In this document: positions 14,549 through 22,170 of the stretch, piece by piece
Layout of the letters: each line of letters opens with the position of its first letter
How positions within the stretch are numbered: position 1 is the first letter of the stretch
Origin: Polaromonas sp.
GTDB lineage: Bacteria; Pseudomonadota; Gammaproteobacteria; Burkholderiales; Burkholderiaceae_C
Direction of reading: 5' to 3'
Assembly: GCA_025362825.1 (NCBI GenBank)
Contig: JANYFF010000492.1
Location: forward strand, 1 to 23,246
Length of the DNA: 23,246 nt
Translations under genes and position numbers: made by a program
The notes under the pieces: model-generated
What the model saw: the letters and a program-made list of their open reading frames with translations, nothing else
What the model was told of the DNA's origin: nothing
The model's database searches: none

Positions 14549-14851
14549 ATGCTCCGCCTCACCCGTGCGCCGAATATCGCGATTGCCGCATTGTGGGCGG
14601 ACGCCCTGCAGCAGGGAGGTTTCTCAGCCAGCGTGCAGCGTTATTTTCTGGGTGGCCTCGCCGGCGAATTGCCGCCCGACCAGTGCCTGCCCGAGGTCTG
14701 GCTGACCCATGCGCATGAAGAGCAGGATGCGCGGGAGCTGCTGCACCACTTGCAGAATATGCCGCAGCGCCGCTGGTTGTGCGCCTGTGGTGAAACCGTT
14801 GAAGGTGGTTTTGAAGCTTGCTGGCAATGCGGCCGGCCGATGGCGGCATGA
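14549..14851 (+). CDS. DUF2007-like small protein with C-terminal zinc ribbon
   Basis: A 100-residue cytoplasmic protein. The N-terminal two-thirds (APNIAIAALWADALQQGGFS and onward to DARELLHHL) resembles DUF2007, a small putative signal-transducing fold. The C-terminus has a zinc-ribbon-like arrangement, WLCACGETVEGGFEACWQCG, with cysteines in a CxC...CxxC pattern. Function is unknown. It is convergent with the GT-C protein gene, with 10 nt between stops. No ribosome binding site is clear; the repeat lies directly upstream. Confidence 0.75.
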   Translation: MLRLTRAPNIAIAALWADALQQGGFSASVQRYFLGGLAGELPPDQCLPEVWLTHAHEEQDARELLHHLQNMPQRRWLCACGETVEGGFEACWQCGRPMAA

Positions 14852-14861
14852 AGCTGCCTGG

Positions 14862-16541
14862 CTACGGGCGCTCTGTGGGCAGGACGCGGACGTTGCCATC
14901 TGTCGAAAGCCGCCTGGCGATTTCGTATTTCGCGGCGTAGTGACCTTGCCGGGCAGCGTTAGCGAGCTTGATGTCGGCGTCTGAGTTGCGGCCCAGCGCG
15001 CGCAGGGCCAAGAATTGAACATACATCAGGTGGTCGTCCCCGGGCAACCACACACTGGCTGTTTCGAGCTCTGCCAGCGCGTCCTGCGGCCGGTTCAGAC
15101 GAATCAGGGCGACGGCCCGCGCAACGCGGTAGCGACCGTTGGTGGGGCTCAGTCTGATCGCGTCATTGATGTCCTGCATGGCTTCGTCAGTTTTTCCGGC
15201 CTTGAACCGCTCGCCGCCACGGTTGAACAGGATCCGGCTTGATCCGGCGATTTCCAGTTTCGGCAGCTTGGCGGCGGCATCTTCCCAGATGGCACGCCGT
15301 GAGCTGAAGGCGTCCAGCCTGTCGCCGGCCTGCAGCATCAGCAGGGGAATAGCTGGTGCCAGAACCAGCAGTCCGGCTTTTTTCGGTAGGTGGTACATCA
15401 GCACGGCCGCCAGCAGGCCGTAGCCTGTGGCCCACAGATAGCTCCGGTACAGGACATAAGGCTCCTGAAAACGCACCGAAGCCATCTCCACCGGGAACAG
15501 TGCGGCGGCGATGGTCAGCGCCAAGGCTACCAGCCGACCTTTGTGCAGCCGCATCGCCAGCAGGGTTGCCGTCACCGGAAGGGCCACATAAGCGCTGATC
15601 CAGAGCCACGCGCCCGTATGCGTCCAGGGCCGACGGAAATCCACGCGCAAATCGGCGGACATCAGCTGCGTGTCAGGCCACAGCCATTGCAGTGCGTATG
15701 AAAAATACAGCTGTGCCTGTGTCGATGCCGACAGCAGCCATTTTTCATGTCGGTTGGCGAATACCGGCAGGCCATACAGTTCCGATTCCAGCTCCCGGAT
15801 CGCGGGCTCGTAAACCTCACCGACCGTGCCGCGGTTCTCGTACAGTGCATGGCCCATCAGGGGCAGGCTCAGGGCAAAAAATATGCCGGCAATCCTGAGC
15901 TTGTCGCGCCATGGCCGATCGACCACGACAGTGACCAGCGCCAGAGCAGCGACAGGTACAAGAATGGCGTGCTGCTTTGAAAGGATGGACAGCGAGCCCC
16001 ACATCGCAGCCCATGCTGCCGGCCGCCAGTCGTTGCGCACCAGCGCGTCCAGCAGACAACGAAAGCACAGCAGCGAGAACAACATCGCAAAAACAATGGT
16101 CCGCTGCACCAGGTAGCCGGCGCCATAGACGGCGGCCGGGTGGCAGACAAAAGCCAGCGCGACCAGCAGGGCGATCCAGCGGGCATGGTCCGGCCCGGCC
16201 TGGGTGCCCGGCAACGGTGGCCTGCGGTCCAGCACCAGCAGCGTCTCAATGAACCGGAACAGCTGCCAGGCCACCGCAATGTGCAGCGACAGGCTGATCA
16301 AGCGGTGCGCCGTCATGCTTCCGATCTGCGTTTCAACCCAGCCCAGTGTGAAATAAGGAAAGCCGCGAATGCCGATTTCCCACGGCGCGATAGCTGCGGT
16401 GGTCAGGACGTCGGTGTAAAAGATGTTGACGTCGTCAAAAACCAGCGGGTTTTGCAGATACGGGACGTAGACCCAGCTGGCGGCCGCCGCGATCAGCACC
16501 AATGCCAGCACGCGCTGTAAAAATTCAGGCTGCAGGCGCAT
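14862..16541 (-). CDS. TMTC-like GT-C membrane protein with C-terminal TPRs
   Basis: A 559-residue polytopic inner-membrane protein. An FDD motif follows the first helix (NPLVFDDVNIF, D36-D37), the position of the catalytic acidic pair in GT-C glycosyltransferases. GAGYLVQRTIVFAMLFSLLC resembles the conserved helix of bacterial TMTC/O-mannosyltransferase-like proteins. About ten or more hydrophobic segments are followed by TPR-like helices at about 430-520 (FNRGGERFKAGKTDEAM, ARAVALIRLNRPQDALAELE). Likely role: transfer of a sugar from a polyprenyl donor to a protein or glycan in the periplasm; the substrate is unknown. ATG 16541 was chosen over TTG 16550. It lies 35 nt downstream of purB on the same strand, so read-through expression is plausible. 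A link to the pilin glycosylation genes 5 kb away is possible but not shown. Confidence 0.7.
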   Translation of the reverse strand: MRLQPEFLQRVLALVLIAAAASWVYVPYLQNPLVFDDVNIFYTDVLTTAAIAPWEIGIRGFPYFTLGWVETQIGSMTAHRLISLSLHIAVAWQLFRFIETLLVLDRRPPLPGTQAGPDHARWIALLVALAFVCHPAAVYGAGYLVQRTIVFAMLFSLLCFRCLLDALVRNDWRPAAWAAMWGSLSILSKQHAILVPVAALALVTVVVDRPWRDKLRIAGIFFALSLPLMGHALYENRGTVGEVYEPAIRELESELYGLPVFANRHEKWLLSASTQAQLYFSYALQWLWPDTQLMSADLRVDFRRPWTHTGAWLWISAYVALPVTATLLAMRLHKGRLVALALTIAAALFPVEMASVRFQEPYVLYRSYLWATGYGLLAAVLMYHLPKKAGLLVLAPAIPLLMLQAGDRLDAFSSRRAIWEDAAAKLPKLEIAGSSRILFNRGGERFKAGKTDEAMQDINDAIRLSPTNGRYRVARAVALIRLNRPQDALAELETASVWLPGDDHLMYVQFLALRALGRNSDADIKLANAARQGHYAAKYEIARRLSTDGNVRVLPTERP

Positions 16542-16576
16542 GCGTGGCAAGGCGTTCAGATTGCTTGACGGGTGGC

Positions 16577-17980
16577 TTAGACGCGCCGCGCCAGTTCAGC
16601 GGCCATGCCCACATAGCTTGCCGGCGTCATGACCAGCAGGCGGGTTTTTTCCGCCTCGGGGATTTCCAGTGATCGGATCAGCTCGTGCAGGTCTTCCGGC
16701 CGCACGGTCTTGCCGCGGGTGACTTCTTTGAGCTTTTCGTAGGCGCCCTGCACGCCGTAGCGGCGCATCACCGTCTGGATCGGTTCGGCCAGTACTTCCC
16801 ATGATGCGTTCAAGTCGTCCTGCAGCGCTTCGCGGTTCAGCTCCAGCTTGCCCAGCCCCACACTCATCGAGTGGTAGGCCAGCACGGCATAACCGACGGC
16901 CACGCCCATGTTGCGCAGCACCGTGCTGTCGGTCAGGTCACGTTGCCAGCGGCTGATGGGGAGTTTTTCACTCAGGTGTTTGAGCAGTGCATTGGCCAGG
17001 CCCAGGTTGCCTTCGGCGTTTTCAAAGTCGATCGGGTTGACCTTGTGCGGCATGGTTGACGAGCCGATCTCGCCGGCTTTCAGGCGCTGCTTGAAGTAGC
17101 CCACGCTGACATAACCCCAGACATCGCGCGACCAGTCGATCAGGATGGTGTTGGTGCGGGCAATCGCGTCAAACAGCTCGGCCATGTAGTCGTGCGGCTC
17201 AATCTGGATGCTGTAGGGCTGGAAAGTCAGGCCCAGGCCCAGCGGCTCGGGTGTCTCAATCACTTTGCGGCTGAAGGCTTCCCAGTCAAAGTCGGGCCAG
17301 GCCGACAGATGGGCGTTGTAGTTGCCCACCGCGCCATTCATCTTGGCCATCAGCGGCACAGCGGCAATCTTGGCCCGGGCGGCGACCAGGCGCACCACCA
17401 CGTTGGCGATTTCCTTGCCCACGGTGGTGGGGCTGGCGGTCTGGCCGTGGGTGCGGCTGAGCATCGGTTCGGCCGCATGGGTATGCGCCATCTCGCGCAT
17501 CTGGGCGATGACCTTGTCTAGCGCCGGCAGCAGCACCGACTCGCGGCTGCCCTTGAGCTGCAGTGCATGGCTGGTGTTGTTGATGTCTTCGCTGGTGCAG
17601 GCAAAGTGGACAAACTCACCGACTGCCTGAAGCTCCGGCCGCGCCTCGAATTTGGACTTGATCCAGTATTCCACCGCCTTCACGTCATGGTTGGTGACTT
17701 TTTCGATGTCCTTGATGGCCAGTGCGTCGGCACCCGAGAAATTCTTGACCAGCCCCAGCAAGTAAGTGCGCGCTCCGGGGCTAAGCGGTTTGAATTCAGC
17801 AAATCCGGCATCCGACAAGGCAATAAACCACGCAATTTCGACCTGTACCCGGCGATGCATATAGCCCTGCTCGGACATCAGCGGGCGCAAATTGCCCAGC
17901 CTTCCGGCGTATCGGCCGTCCAGTGGCGACAGGGCATTGATGGGTGACAGGGCGTTCGAAGAAGGGGTGGAAGAGCTCAT
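16577..17980 (-). CDS. purB: Adenylosuccinate lyase PurB
   Basis: A 467-residue cytoplasmic enzyme of purine biosynthesis. It releases fumarate from SAICAR and from adenylosuccinate. The fumarase/aspartase superfamily signature GSSTMPHKVNP (306-316) carries the catalytic serine loop, and SRTHGQTASPTTVGKE (175-190) holds the catalytic histidine (H178). Length is close to E. coli PurB (456), with about a dozen extra residues at the N-terminus. These include a small tandem repeat, NALSPINALSP (9-19), just before the family start SPLDGRY. Start ATG 17980 is preceded by a plausible TTGAGG ribosome binding site. It is divergent from the glutathione S-transferase gene (115 nt between starts). Confidence 0.97.
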   Translation of the reverse strand: MSSSTPSSNALSPINALSPLDGRYAGRLGNLRPLMSEQGYMHRRVQVEIAWFIALSDAGFAEFKPLSPGARTYLLGLVKNFSGADALAIKDIEKVTNHDVKAVEYWIKSKFEARPELQAVGEFVHFACTSEDINNTSHALQLKGSRESVLLPALDKVIAQMREMAHTHAAEPMLSRTHGQTASPTTVGKEIANVVVRLVAARAKIAAVPLMAKMNGAVGNYNAHLSAWPDFDWEAFSRKVIETPEPLGLGLTFQPYSIQIEPHDYMAELFDAIARTNTILIDWSRDVWGYVSVGYFKQRLKAGEIGSSTMPHKVNPIDFENAEGNLGLANALLKHLSEKLPISRWQRDLTDSTVLRNMGVAVGYAVLAYHSMSVGLGKLELNREALQDDLNASWEVLAEPIQTVMRRYGVQGAYEKLKEVTRGKTVRPEDLHELIRSLEIPEAEKTRLLVMTPASYVGMAAELARRV

Positions 17981-18095
17981 GCCTCAATTGTAGGCGGCCG
18001 GTTTGGGGATTTTGGAGGCGCCAGGGTTGGACCACAGCTGACTCGATAGAATGCTCCTAACTTGTCAGCCAGCGTTTGTCGCACAAAACTTATTT

Positions 18096-18710
18096 ATGAA
18101 ACTCATCGGATCCATCACCAGTCCCTACGTACGAAAAGTGCGCGTTGTGATGCTTGAGAAAAAGCTCGACTACCAGTTTGTCGAGGAAGACGTCTGGTCA
18201 GCCGCCACCACCATGACGGACTCCAATCCGCTGGGCAAGGTCCCGTGCCTGGTGATGGAAGGCGGCGAAGCGGTTTTTGACTCCCGCGTGATTGTTGAAT
18301 ACCTCGACACCCTGTCGCCCGTCGGCAAGCTGATCCCCAGTCAGGGCCGCGAACGCGCCGAGGTCAAGACCTGGGAAGCGCTGGCCGACGGCCTGCTCGA
18401 CGCCGCCATTCTGGCGCGCCTGGAGGCTACCTGGTCGGGCCGTACAGAGCCGCAGCGCAGCCAGGCCTGGATAGACCGCCAGATGGCCAAAATCCACGCC
18501 ACCCTCAAGGCCATGAGCACCGGTCTGGCCGACAAGTCTTTTTGCAGCGGTATCCACTTCAGCCTGTCCGATGTCGCCGTCGGCTGTGCGCTGGGTTATC
18601 TGGATTTGCGTTTTGCGGCGATTGACTGGCGTGGCAGTCACGCCAACCTGGCAAAGCTGTATGAAAAGCTGGCGCTCAGAGCCAGTTTTGTCGAGACACA
18701 TCCGGGGTGA
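18096..18710 (+). CDS. Glutathione S-transferase family protein
   Basis: A 204-residue cytoplasmic protein with the thioredoxin-like N-terminal domain of GSTs. MKLIGSITSPYVRKVRVVML carries the Ser of the SPY(V/A)RKVR active-site motif, GKVPCLV has the cis-proline, and VFDSRVIVEYLD is the gamma-glutamyl-binding region. An all-helical C-terminal domain follows from about residue 90, with the usual N-capping-like LSDVAVG segment. Start ATG 18096 was chosen because the family begins exactly there; an earlier in-frame start at 18051 adds unrelated residues. The substrate is unknown; housekeeping detoxification or stress roles are typical of this group. It is divergent from purB. Confidence 0.92.
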   Translation: MKLIGSITSPYVRKVRVVMLEKKLDYQFVEEDVWSAATTMTDSNPLGKVPCLVMEGGEAVFDSRVIVEYLDTLSPVGKLIPSQGRERAEVKTWEALADGLLDAAILARLEATWSGRTEPQRSQAWIDRQMAKIHATLKAMSTGLADKSFCSGIHFSLSDVAVGCALGYLDLRFAAIDWRGSHANLAKLYEKLALRASFVETHPG

Positions 18711-18757
18711 GCGCCAGTCCTTGCCCGTTGCACGACTTTTATCCTAAAAAGGCCTGT

Positions 18758-18805
18758 AGTCCTTGATCTACGGCCACCTTCTGCTACTTAAATAGTAGTA
18801 AACTG
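18758..18805 (+). repeat. Dispersed two-hairpin repeat, copy C
   Basis: A 48-nt copy, AGTCCTTGATCTACGG then the core GCTACTTAAATAGTAGT (18783-18799) and AAACTG. It is the most diverged + orientation copy, but the second stem stays paired: CTACT faces AGTAG, a compensatory T-C/A-G change relative to copy A. It lies in the 132-nt gap between the GST and SDR genes and might act as a bidirectional transcription boundary. Confidence 0.65.
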
Positions 18806-18842
18806 CTTGATGCTTCGCTTGCTTCCTGAGCCAGTGAAAGCG

Positions 18843-19613
18843 TTACAGTCCGGTAAACCGGCGAATCACCGGAAAGTACACTGCGGCGGGTAACAGAGCC
18901 AGGGCCTTCATCCAGAGCGTGAAGCGTTTCGGAAAGTGGATCTCGAATGCACCGCTGGCCCAGCCCTTGAGGATTTCTTCGGCAGCCCGCTCAGGCGTGA
19001 TGAGCGCAGGCATGGTGAATTTGTTTTGCGCCGTCAGCGGCGTTTCGACAAAGCCTGGGCAGACCAGGCTAACGCCAACATGGCTGTCTTTGAGGTCTAC
19101 ATACAGTGTTTCGGCCAGGTTGATAAGCGCTGCCTTGGTTGGCCCGTAGGCAAGGCTTTTGGGCAGGCCGCGGTAGCCGGCGACGCTGCTGATCAGGCTG
19201 ATGTGCCCGGCCCGGCGCGCCACGAAATGCGGCAGCACGGCGTCCAGTACGTTCAGGGCGCCGACGTAATTGACCTGCTGGTGCTTGAGCATCTCCTGCA
19301 GGTTAAATTCAGTGGCGCGCATTTCCTTGTAGTAGCCGGCGCAATACAGTACCAGGTCCAGTGGGCCAGCAGTCAGGACCGCTTGCGCGGCCGCCCGCAC
19401 GGCACCTGTATCAGCGGCGTCCAGGGCCAGCGCCAGGGTGCCGGGGTGTTCTGCCGCAAAGGCATCGAGGGCCTGCTGGTCGCGCGCCGACACCACGACA
19501 CGCGCACCGCGGGCATGCAGCGCGTGTGCGGTGGCCCGGCCAATGCCGCTGGAGGCACCGACCAGCCAGACGGTTTTGCCGTGCCAGTCGGAAACAGGAG
19601 GATTGAAAGACAT
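18843..19613 (-). CDS. Short-chain dehydrogenase/reductase (SDR)
   Basis: A 256-residue NAD(P)-dependent oxidoreductase of the classical SDR family. The cofactor motif GASSGIG is at 19-25, followed by VVVSARD, which suggests NADP preference. The structural CAG motif is at 91-93. The catalytic tetrad is N115 (QQVNYVGAL), S142/S143 (LISSVAG), Y156 and K160 (YGPTK). A hydrophobic C-terminal stretch (WMKALALLPAAVYFPVI) suggests membrane association, as in SDRs acting on lipids. It is the last gene of the lipid-modification operon, 91 nt after the DUF3833 lipoprotein gene; the gap holds repeat copy D. The substrate cannot be read from sequence; a fatty acyl or lipid intermediate is a reasonable guess from context. 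Confidence 0.9.
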   Translation of the reverse strand: MSFNPPVSDWHGKTVWLVGASSGIGRATAHALHARGARVVVSARDQQALDAFAAEHPGTLALALDAADTGAVRAAAQAVLTAGPLDLVLYCAGYYKEMRATEFNLQEMLKHQQVNYVGALNVLDAVLPHFVARRAGHISLISSVAGYRGLPKSLAYGPTKAALINLAETLYVDLKDSHVGVSLVCPGFVETPLTAQNKFTMPALITPERAAEEILKGWASGAFEIHFPKRFTLWMKALALLPAAVYFPVIRRFTGL

Positions 19614-19623
19614 GGCTGGATTT

Positions 19624-19671
19624 CTATTTGTTATGAAATTAATAGCAACAAGTGACCGGATGACCGGGGCT
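19624..19671 (-). repeat. Dispersed two-hairpin repeat, copy D
   Basis: Read on the - strand: AGCCCCGGTCATCCGG, then CACTTGTT, then the core GCTATTAATTTCATAAC (19646-19630). The first hairpin here is CCGG/CCGG, where copies A and B have CCC/GGG or CCCG/CGGG, so pairing is kept despite sequence change. It sits between the DUF3833 and SDR genes, ending 10 nt before the SDR start codon. Confidence 0.75.
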
Positions 19672-19704
19672 GTGGAACTGTTTGATGCCTGAAAGAGGGT
19701 TTCA

Positions 19705-20280
19705 TCAGCGTTTTACAAAAGACAGGGTTACATCGCCCAGCTGGAAGCCGAATTTGCTCATGCGTGCCTTGTTGAGCATGACCTTGTCGCTCATCAGGTA
19801 CATCCAGTCGTCAAACTGCACTTCAATCACTTTTCCATCGACCGGCAATTTCAGGGTGTAGCCCCAGCGGAAGGCATTGCCTTTTTCTTCGCCGCTGGCC
19901 TCGCCCAGCACGTCGTCGGCTGTTCCGGCATAACGGCCGTCGGCGCTGCGCCTGAGCGTCCAGACGCGGCGGCCGGTGCTGCCATCGGAGTAGCTGAACT
20001 GCTCGTCCAGCGTGCCTGTTTCTTGACCGGGTGGGCCCTGCCAGCTGCAGTTCATGACGACCGTGAAGCGCTTCACAACCTTGCCGGAGCGGTCGGTGAA
20101 GACGCCATAGGCATCCACCGTGCCGTTGAAGTACTGGCGCATATCAAGCGCCGGCTTTTCTGCCGCATAGTCGCTGACTTGCGGCGTTGCGCAGCCGGCA
20201 AGCAAGCCGGCGCTGATGGTCAGCGACAGCAGCGGCAAGCGTATGGTGCGCAGGGCGCTCTGGAATTTTTCGGAGATCAT
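19705..20280 (-). CDS. DUF3833 lipoprotein
   Basis: A 191-residue lipoprotein of family DUF3833. The N-terminal signal ends in the lipobox LLAGC with the lipidated C30. The mature part is beta-rich and lipocalin-like, starting with ALDMRQYFNGTVDAYGVFTD and ending DVTLSFVKR. The residue after Cys is Ala, which predicts transfer to the outer membrane. The start overlaps the stop of the transporter gene (ATGA), indicating translational coupling. Members of this family are regularly found next to cyclopropane fatty acid synthase, chalcone-isomerase-like and SDR genes, as here; the function is unknown, but lipid binding or transport in the periplasm fits. Confidence 0.88.
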   Translation of the reverse strand: MISEKFQSALRTIRLPLLSLTISAGLLAGCATPQVSDYAAEKPALDMRQYFNGTVDAYGVFTDRSGKVVKRFTVVMNCSWQGPPGQETGTLDEQFSYSDGSTGRRVWTLRRSADGRYAGTADDVLGEASGEEKGNAFRWGYTLKLPVDGKVIEVQFDDWMYLMSDKVMLNKARMSKFGFQLGDVTLSFVKR

Positions 20281-21566
20281 GCGGTCGTGCCCTTCAAGGC
20301 GTGCGTCGGTTTAAGGATGAAAAAATACAGGCCCAGCGCGGCGGCCAGCTTGAGCACGCAGGGCAGCACGCAGTAGGCGATGAGCAGTGCGTTCAGGGCC
20401 TGTGGGTCGCGCACACCGGGCGCGTAGTCGAACAGCGCCAGCACCGGCAGGGCCAGCCCGGCGGCCAGCGCCAGATTGAGCTTGGTTGCAAAATTCCACC
20501 AGCCAAAGTAGGCGCCCTCAGCCCGGCCCGAATCCCCATTGGCTTGGATCACGCCGGTCAGCAACGCGCCCGGCAGGGCCAGGTCGGTGCCAAGGGCTAC
20601 GCCGGACAGCGCGCAGATGGCCAAAAATGCGCCGGTTTGCCCCGCGCCCACCTGCGTGGCCCAGGCAAACACGGTGATGGCCAGCAGCATGCCGCACAAC
20701 CAGCTGGCTGCCAGACCGATGCGTTTGACGAGGGCCAGCCAGGCGGGAATCGACAGCGCCGCCGACAGGAAATAGCTGCCGAGAAACATCGGCTCCATGC
20801 TCGCTGGCGCCTGCAGGCGGTCCTGGATGAAAAACAGCACCAGGGTGGCCGGCACGGCGCTGGCAATGCCGTTGAGCATGAAGACGGTCAGTAGCCGGCG
20901 AAAGTGGGGGTTCTTGAAGGGCAACCCCAACGCCACTGGTGGGACGTGGACAGCAGACGGCCGACTCGTCGGGCGGACGGCACGCGTCCAGGCCAGCCAG
21001 CCCAGTGTCAATGCTACAAAAAATATAGCGGTAGTGGCAGGTAATCCCAGGGCTACAGGCGTAACGGACGCCAAAACCACGCCTATCAGGCCAAGCCCCT
21101 CGCGCCACGCCACAATCCGGCTGCGCTGGGTTTCGTTGCCCCCCAGCATGGCACCCCAGGACTGGTGCGCCACGCTCAGCGCGCTGTAAGCGGCGTAGGT
21201 CAGCACCAGCATCACGCTGGCCCAAATGACCAGTGACTTCGGCGTACCGGCTACCGCCGCCGGCGGGAAAAACAAAAGTGCAAAGCCAAGCGCCAGCAGC
21301 AGCGCAGCCATGGCGCCCAGGGTGAGGATGGCCCTGACCGAGCGGGCAAACAGGCAGTCGGTGAGCCGGCCCAGCAAGGGATCAATCAGCGCGTCGAACA
21401 AGCGGGCACCCAGCAGAATGGCACCGAGCGTGGCCAGCGGGACGCCAAACTCGCGTGCATAGTGGTTGGGCAGGATGACGTAAAGCGGCAGCGCCACAAA
21501 AGCCAGCGGCAGGCCCAGCAGCCCGTACAGCAGGCCGTTGCGCTTGCTGAAAGCCTGCTGGCTCAC
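20277..21566 (-). CDS. MFS transporter of the GPH (melibiose-type) family
   Basis: A 429-residue inner-membrane transporter with about twelve hydrophobic segments. The N-terminal part, YGLLGLPLAFVALPLYVILP and ARLFDALIDPLLGRLTD, carries the Asp-rich loop pattern (D-x3-DP) of glycoside-pentoside-hexuronide:cation symporters. In this operon type the substrate is unlikely to be a sugar; a lipid-related role is inferred from context only. It starts at GTG 21566, which overlaps the stop of the chalcone-isomerase-like gene (GTGA), and its stop overlaps the DUF3833 start. Codons for about residues 171-186 (ALGLPATTAIFFVAL) come from repeat copy E. Confidence 0.88.
   Translation of the reverse strand: MSQQAFSKRNGLLYGLLGLPLAFVALPLYVILPNHYAREFGVPLATLGAILLGARLFDALIDPLLGRLTDCLFARSVRAILTLGAMAALLLALGFALLFFPPAAVAGTPKSLVIWASVMLVLTYAAYSALSVAHQSWGAMLGGNETQRSRIVAWREGLGLIGVVLASVTPVALGLPATTAIFFVALTLGWLAWTRAVRPTSRPSAVHVPPVALGLPFKNPHFRRLLTVFMLNGIASAVPATLVLFFIQDRLQAPASMEPMFLGSYFLSAALSIPAWLALVKRIGLAASWLCGMLLAITVFAWATQVGAGQTGAFLAICALSGVALGTDLALPGALLTGVIQANGDSGRAEGAYFGWWNFATKLNLALAAGLALPVLALFDYAPGVRDPQALNALLIAYCVLPCVLKLAAALGLYFFILKPTHALKGTTA
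21009..21054 (-). repeat. Dispersed two-hairpin repeat, copy E (inside the transporter gene)
   Basis: Read on the - strand: AGCCCTGGGATTACCTGCC, then the 17-nt core GCTATATTTTTTGTAGC (21029-21013) and ATTG. It is the most degenerate copy in the first hairpin, but length and layout match the others. It lies in frame within the transporter and codes for a membrane helix. Confidence 0.6.
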
Positions 21567-22159
21567 GGCGCGCCCGCAAGCAGTGCGCTGCGAAGTTTGG
21601 GCTCTGAGGTTTTGGGCGATAGCCAGATGCCGAAGAACAAGCGGGCAAATTCCGGGTCACGGATTTCACCTGTCGGCTTGCCATTGAGCAAAAAAAGCGT
21701 ACCGCTACCGGGGCGGTTCACGCCGGTGACACGGTCGCCGGCCCGGGTGTTGGGCAGCACGCGCACCATCTCGATGATCCAGGCTTTGGCCTGCTCTTCG
21801 CTGATAGTTGCTGAGCGGCGCATCTCGGTGATGGAGCGTTCGGCGACGGCCTTGTTCTCAAAACCGCGCAGGTAGGCGAGTTCCAGTGCAAAGGGTTGTG
21901 CGGCCAGGTTGTCGGGGCTAAAGCCCGGCAAGGCCCAGAGGCGCGCGTCATAGACCTGGAAGCCCCAGAAAGTCAACCTGCCCTTGCCGACCAGCCGGTA
22001 CTGCGGCATCAGCTCTTTGATTTCGGGGCGCTGGTCTTCGGATGCCACTGCCGCGGCGGGGCTGCTGTCAACGCTTTGCGCATAGGCGCTGATGCCAGCG
22101 GCGCCTATAAAAGCGGCGCCGGCCAGCAGGCTGGTGACGACGTGGCGTGCGGCGTTCAC
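21563..22159 (-). CDS. Chalcone-isomerase-like periplasmic protein
   Basis: A 198-residue exported protein. A signal peptide (about 1-29, ending AGISAYAQS) precedes a domain of the bacterial chalcone_isomerase-like family (PF16036 type). Recognisable parts are LVGKGRLTFWGFQVYDARLW, ALELAYLRGF and a C-terminal FFGIWLSPKTSEPKLRSALL. Bacterial members are not flavonoid enzymes; the fold binds fatty acids in some relatives, which fits this operon. GTG 22159 was chosen because it gives a clean signal peptide and lies 11 nt after the cyclopropane synthase stop; a longer in-frame start at 22234 would overlap that gene by 64 nt. Its stop overlaps the transporter start (GTGA). Confidence 0.85.
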   Translation of the reverse strand: MNAARHVVTSLLAGAAFIGAAGISAYAQSVDSSPAAAVASEDQRPEIKELMPQYRLVGKGRLTFWGFQVYDARLWALPGFSPDNLAAQPFALELAYLRGFENKAVAERSITEMRRSATISEEQAKAWIIEMVRVLPNTRAGDRVTGVNRPGSGTLFLLNGKPTGEIRDPEFARLFFGIWLSPKTSEPKLRSALLAGAP

Positions 22160-22170
22160 GGATCGCCCGC

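Noticed and set aside
18027..18052. Sigma-70 promoter for the GST gene (TTGGAC and TAGAAT)
   Set aside because: The -10-like box is good, but the spacing to the -35-like box is only 14 nt, too short to claim.
9275..21054. CRISPR array or insertion sequence ends
   Set aside because: The repeats are kilobases apart, in both orientations, without regular spacers, cas genes or a transposase.
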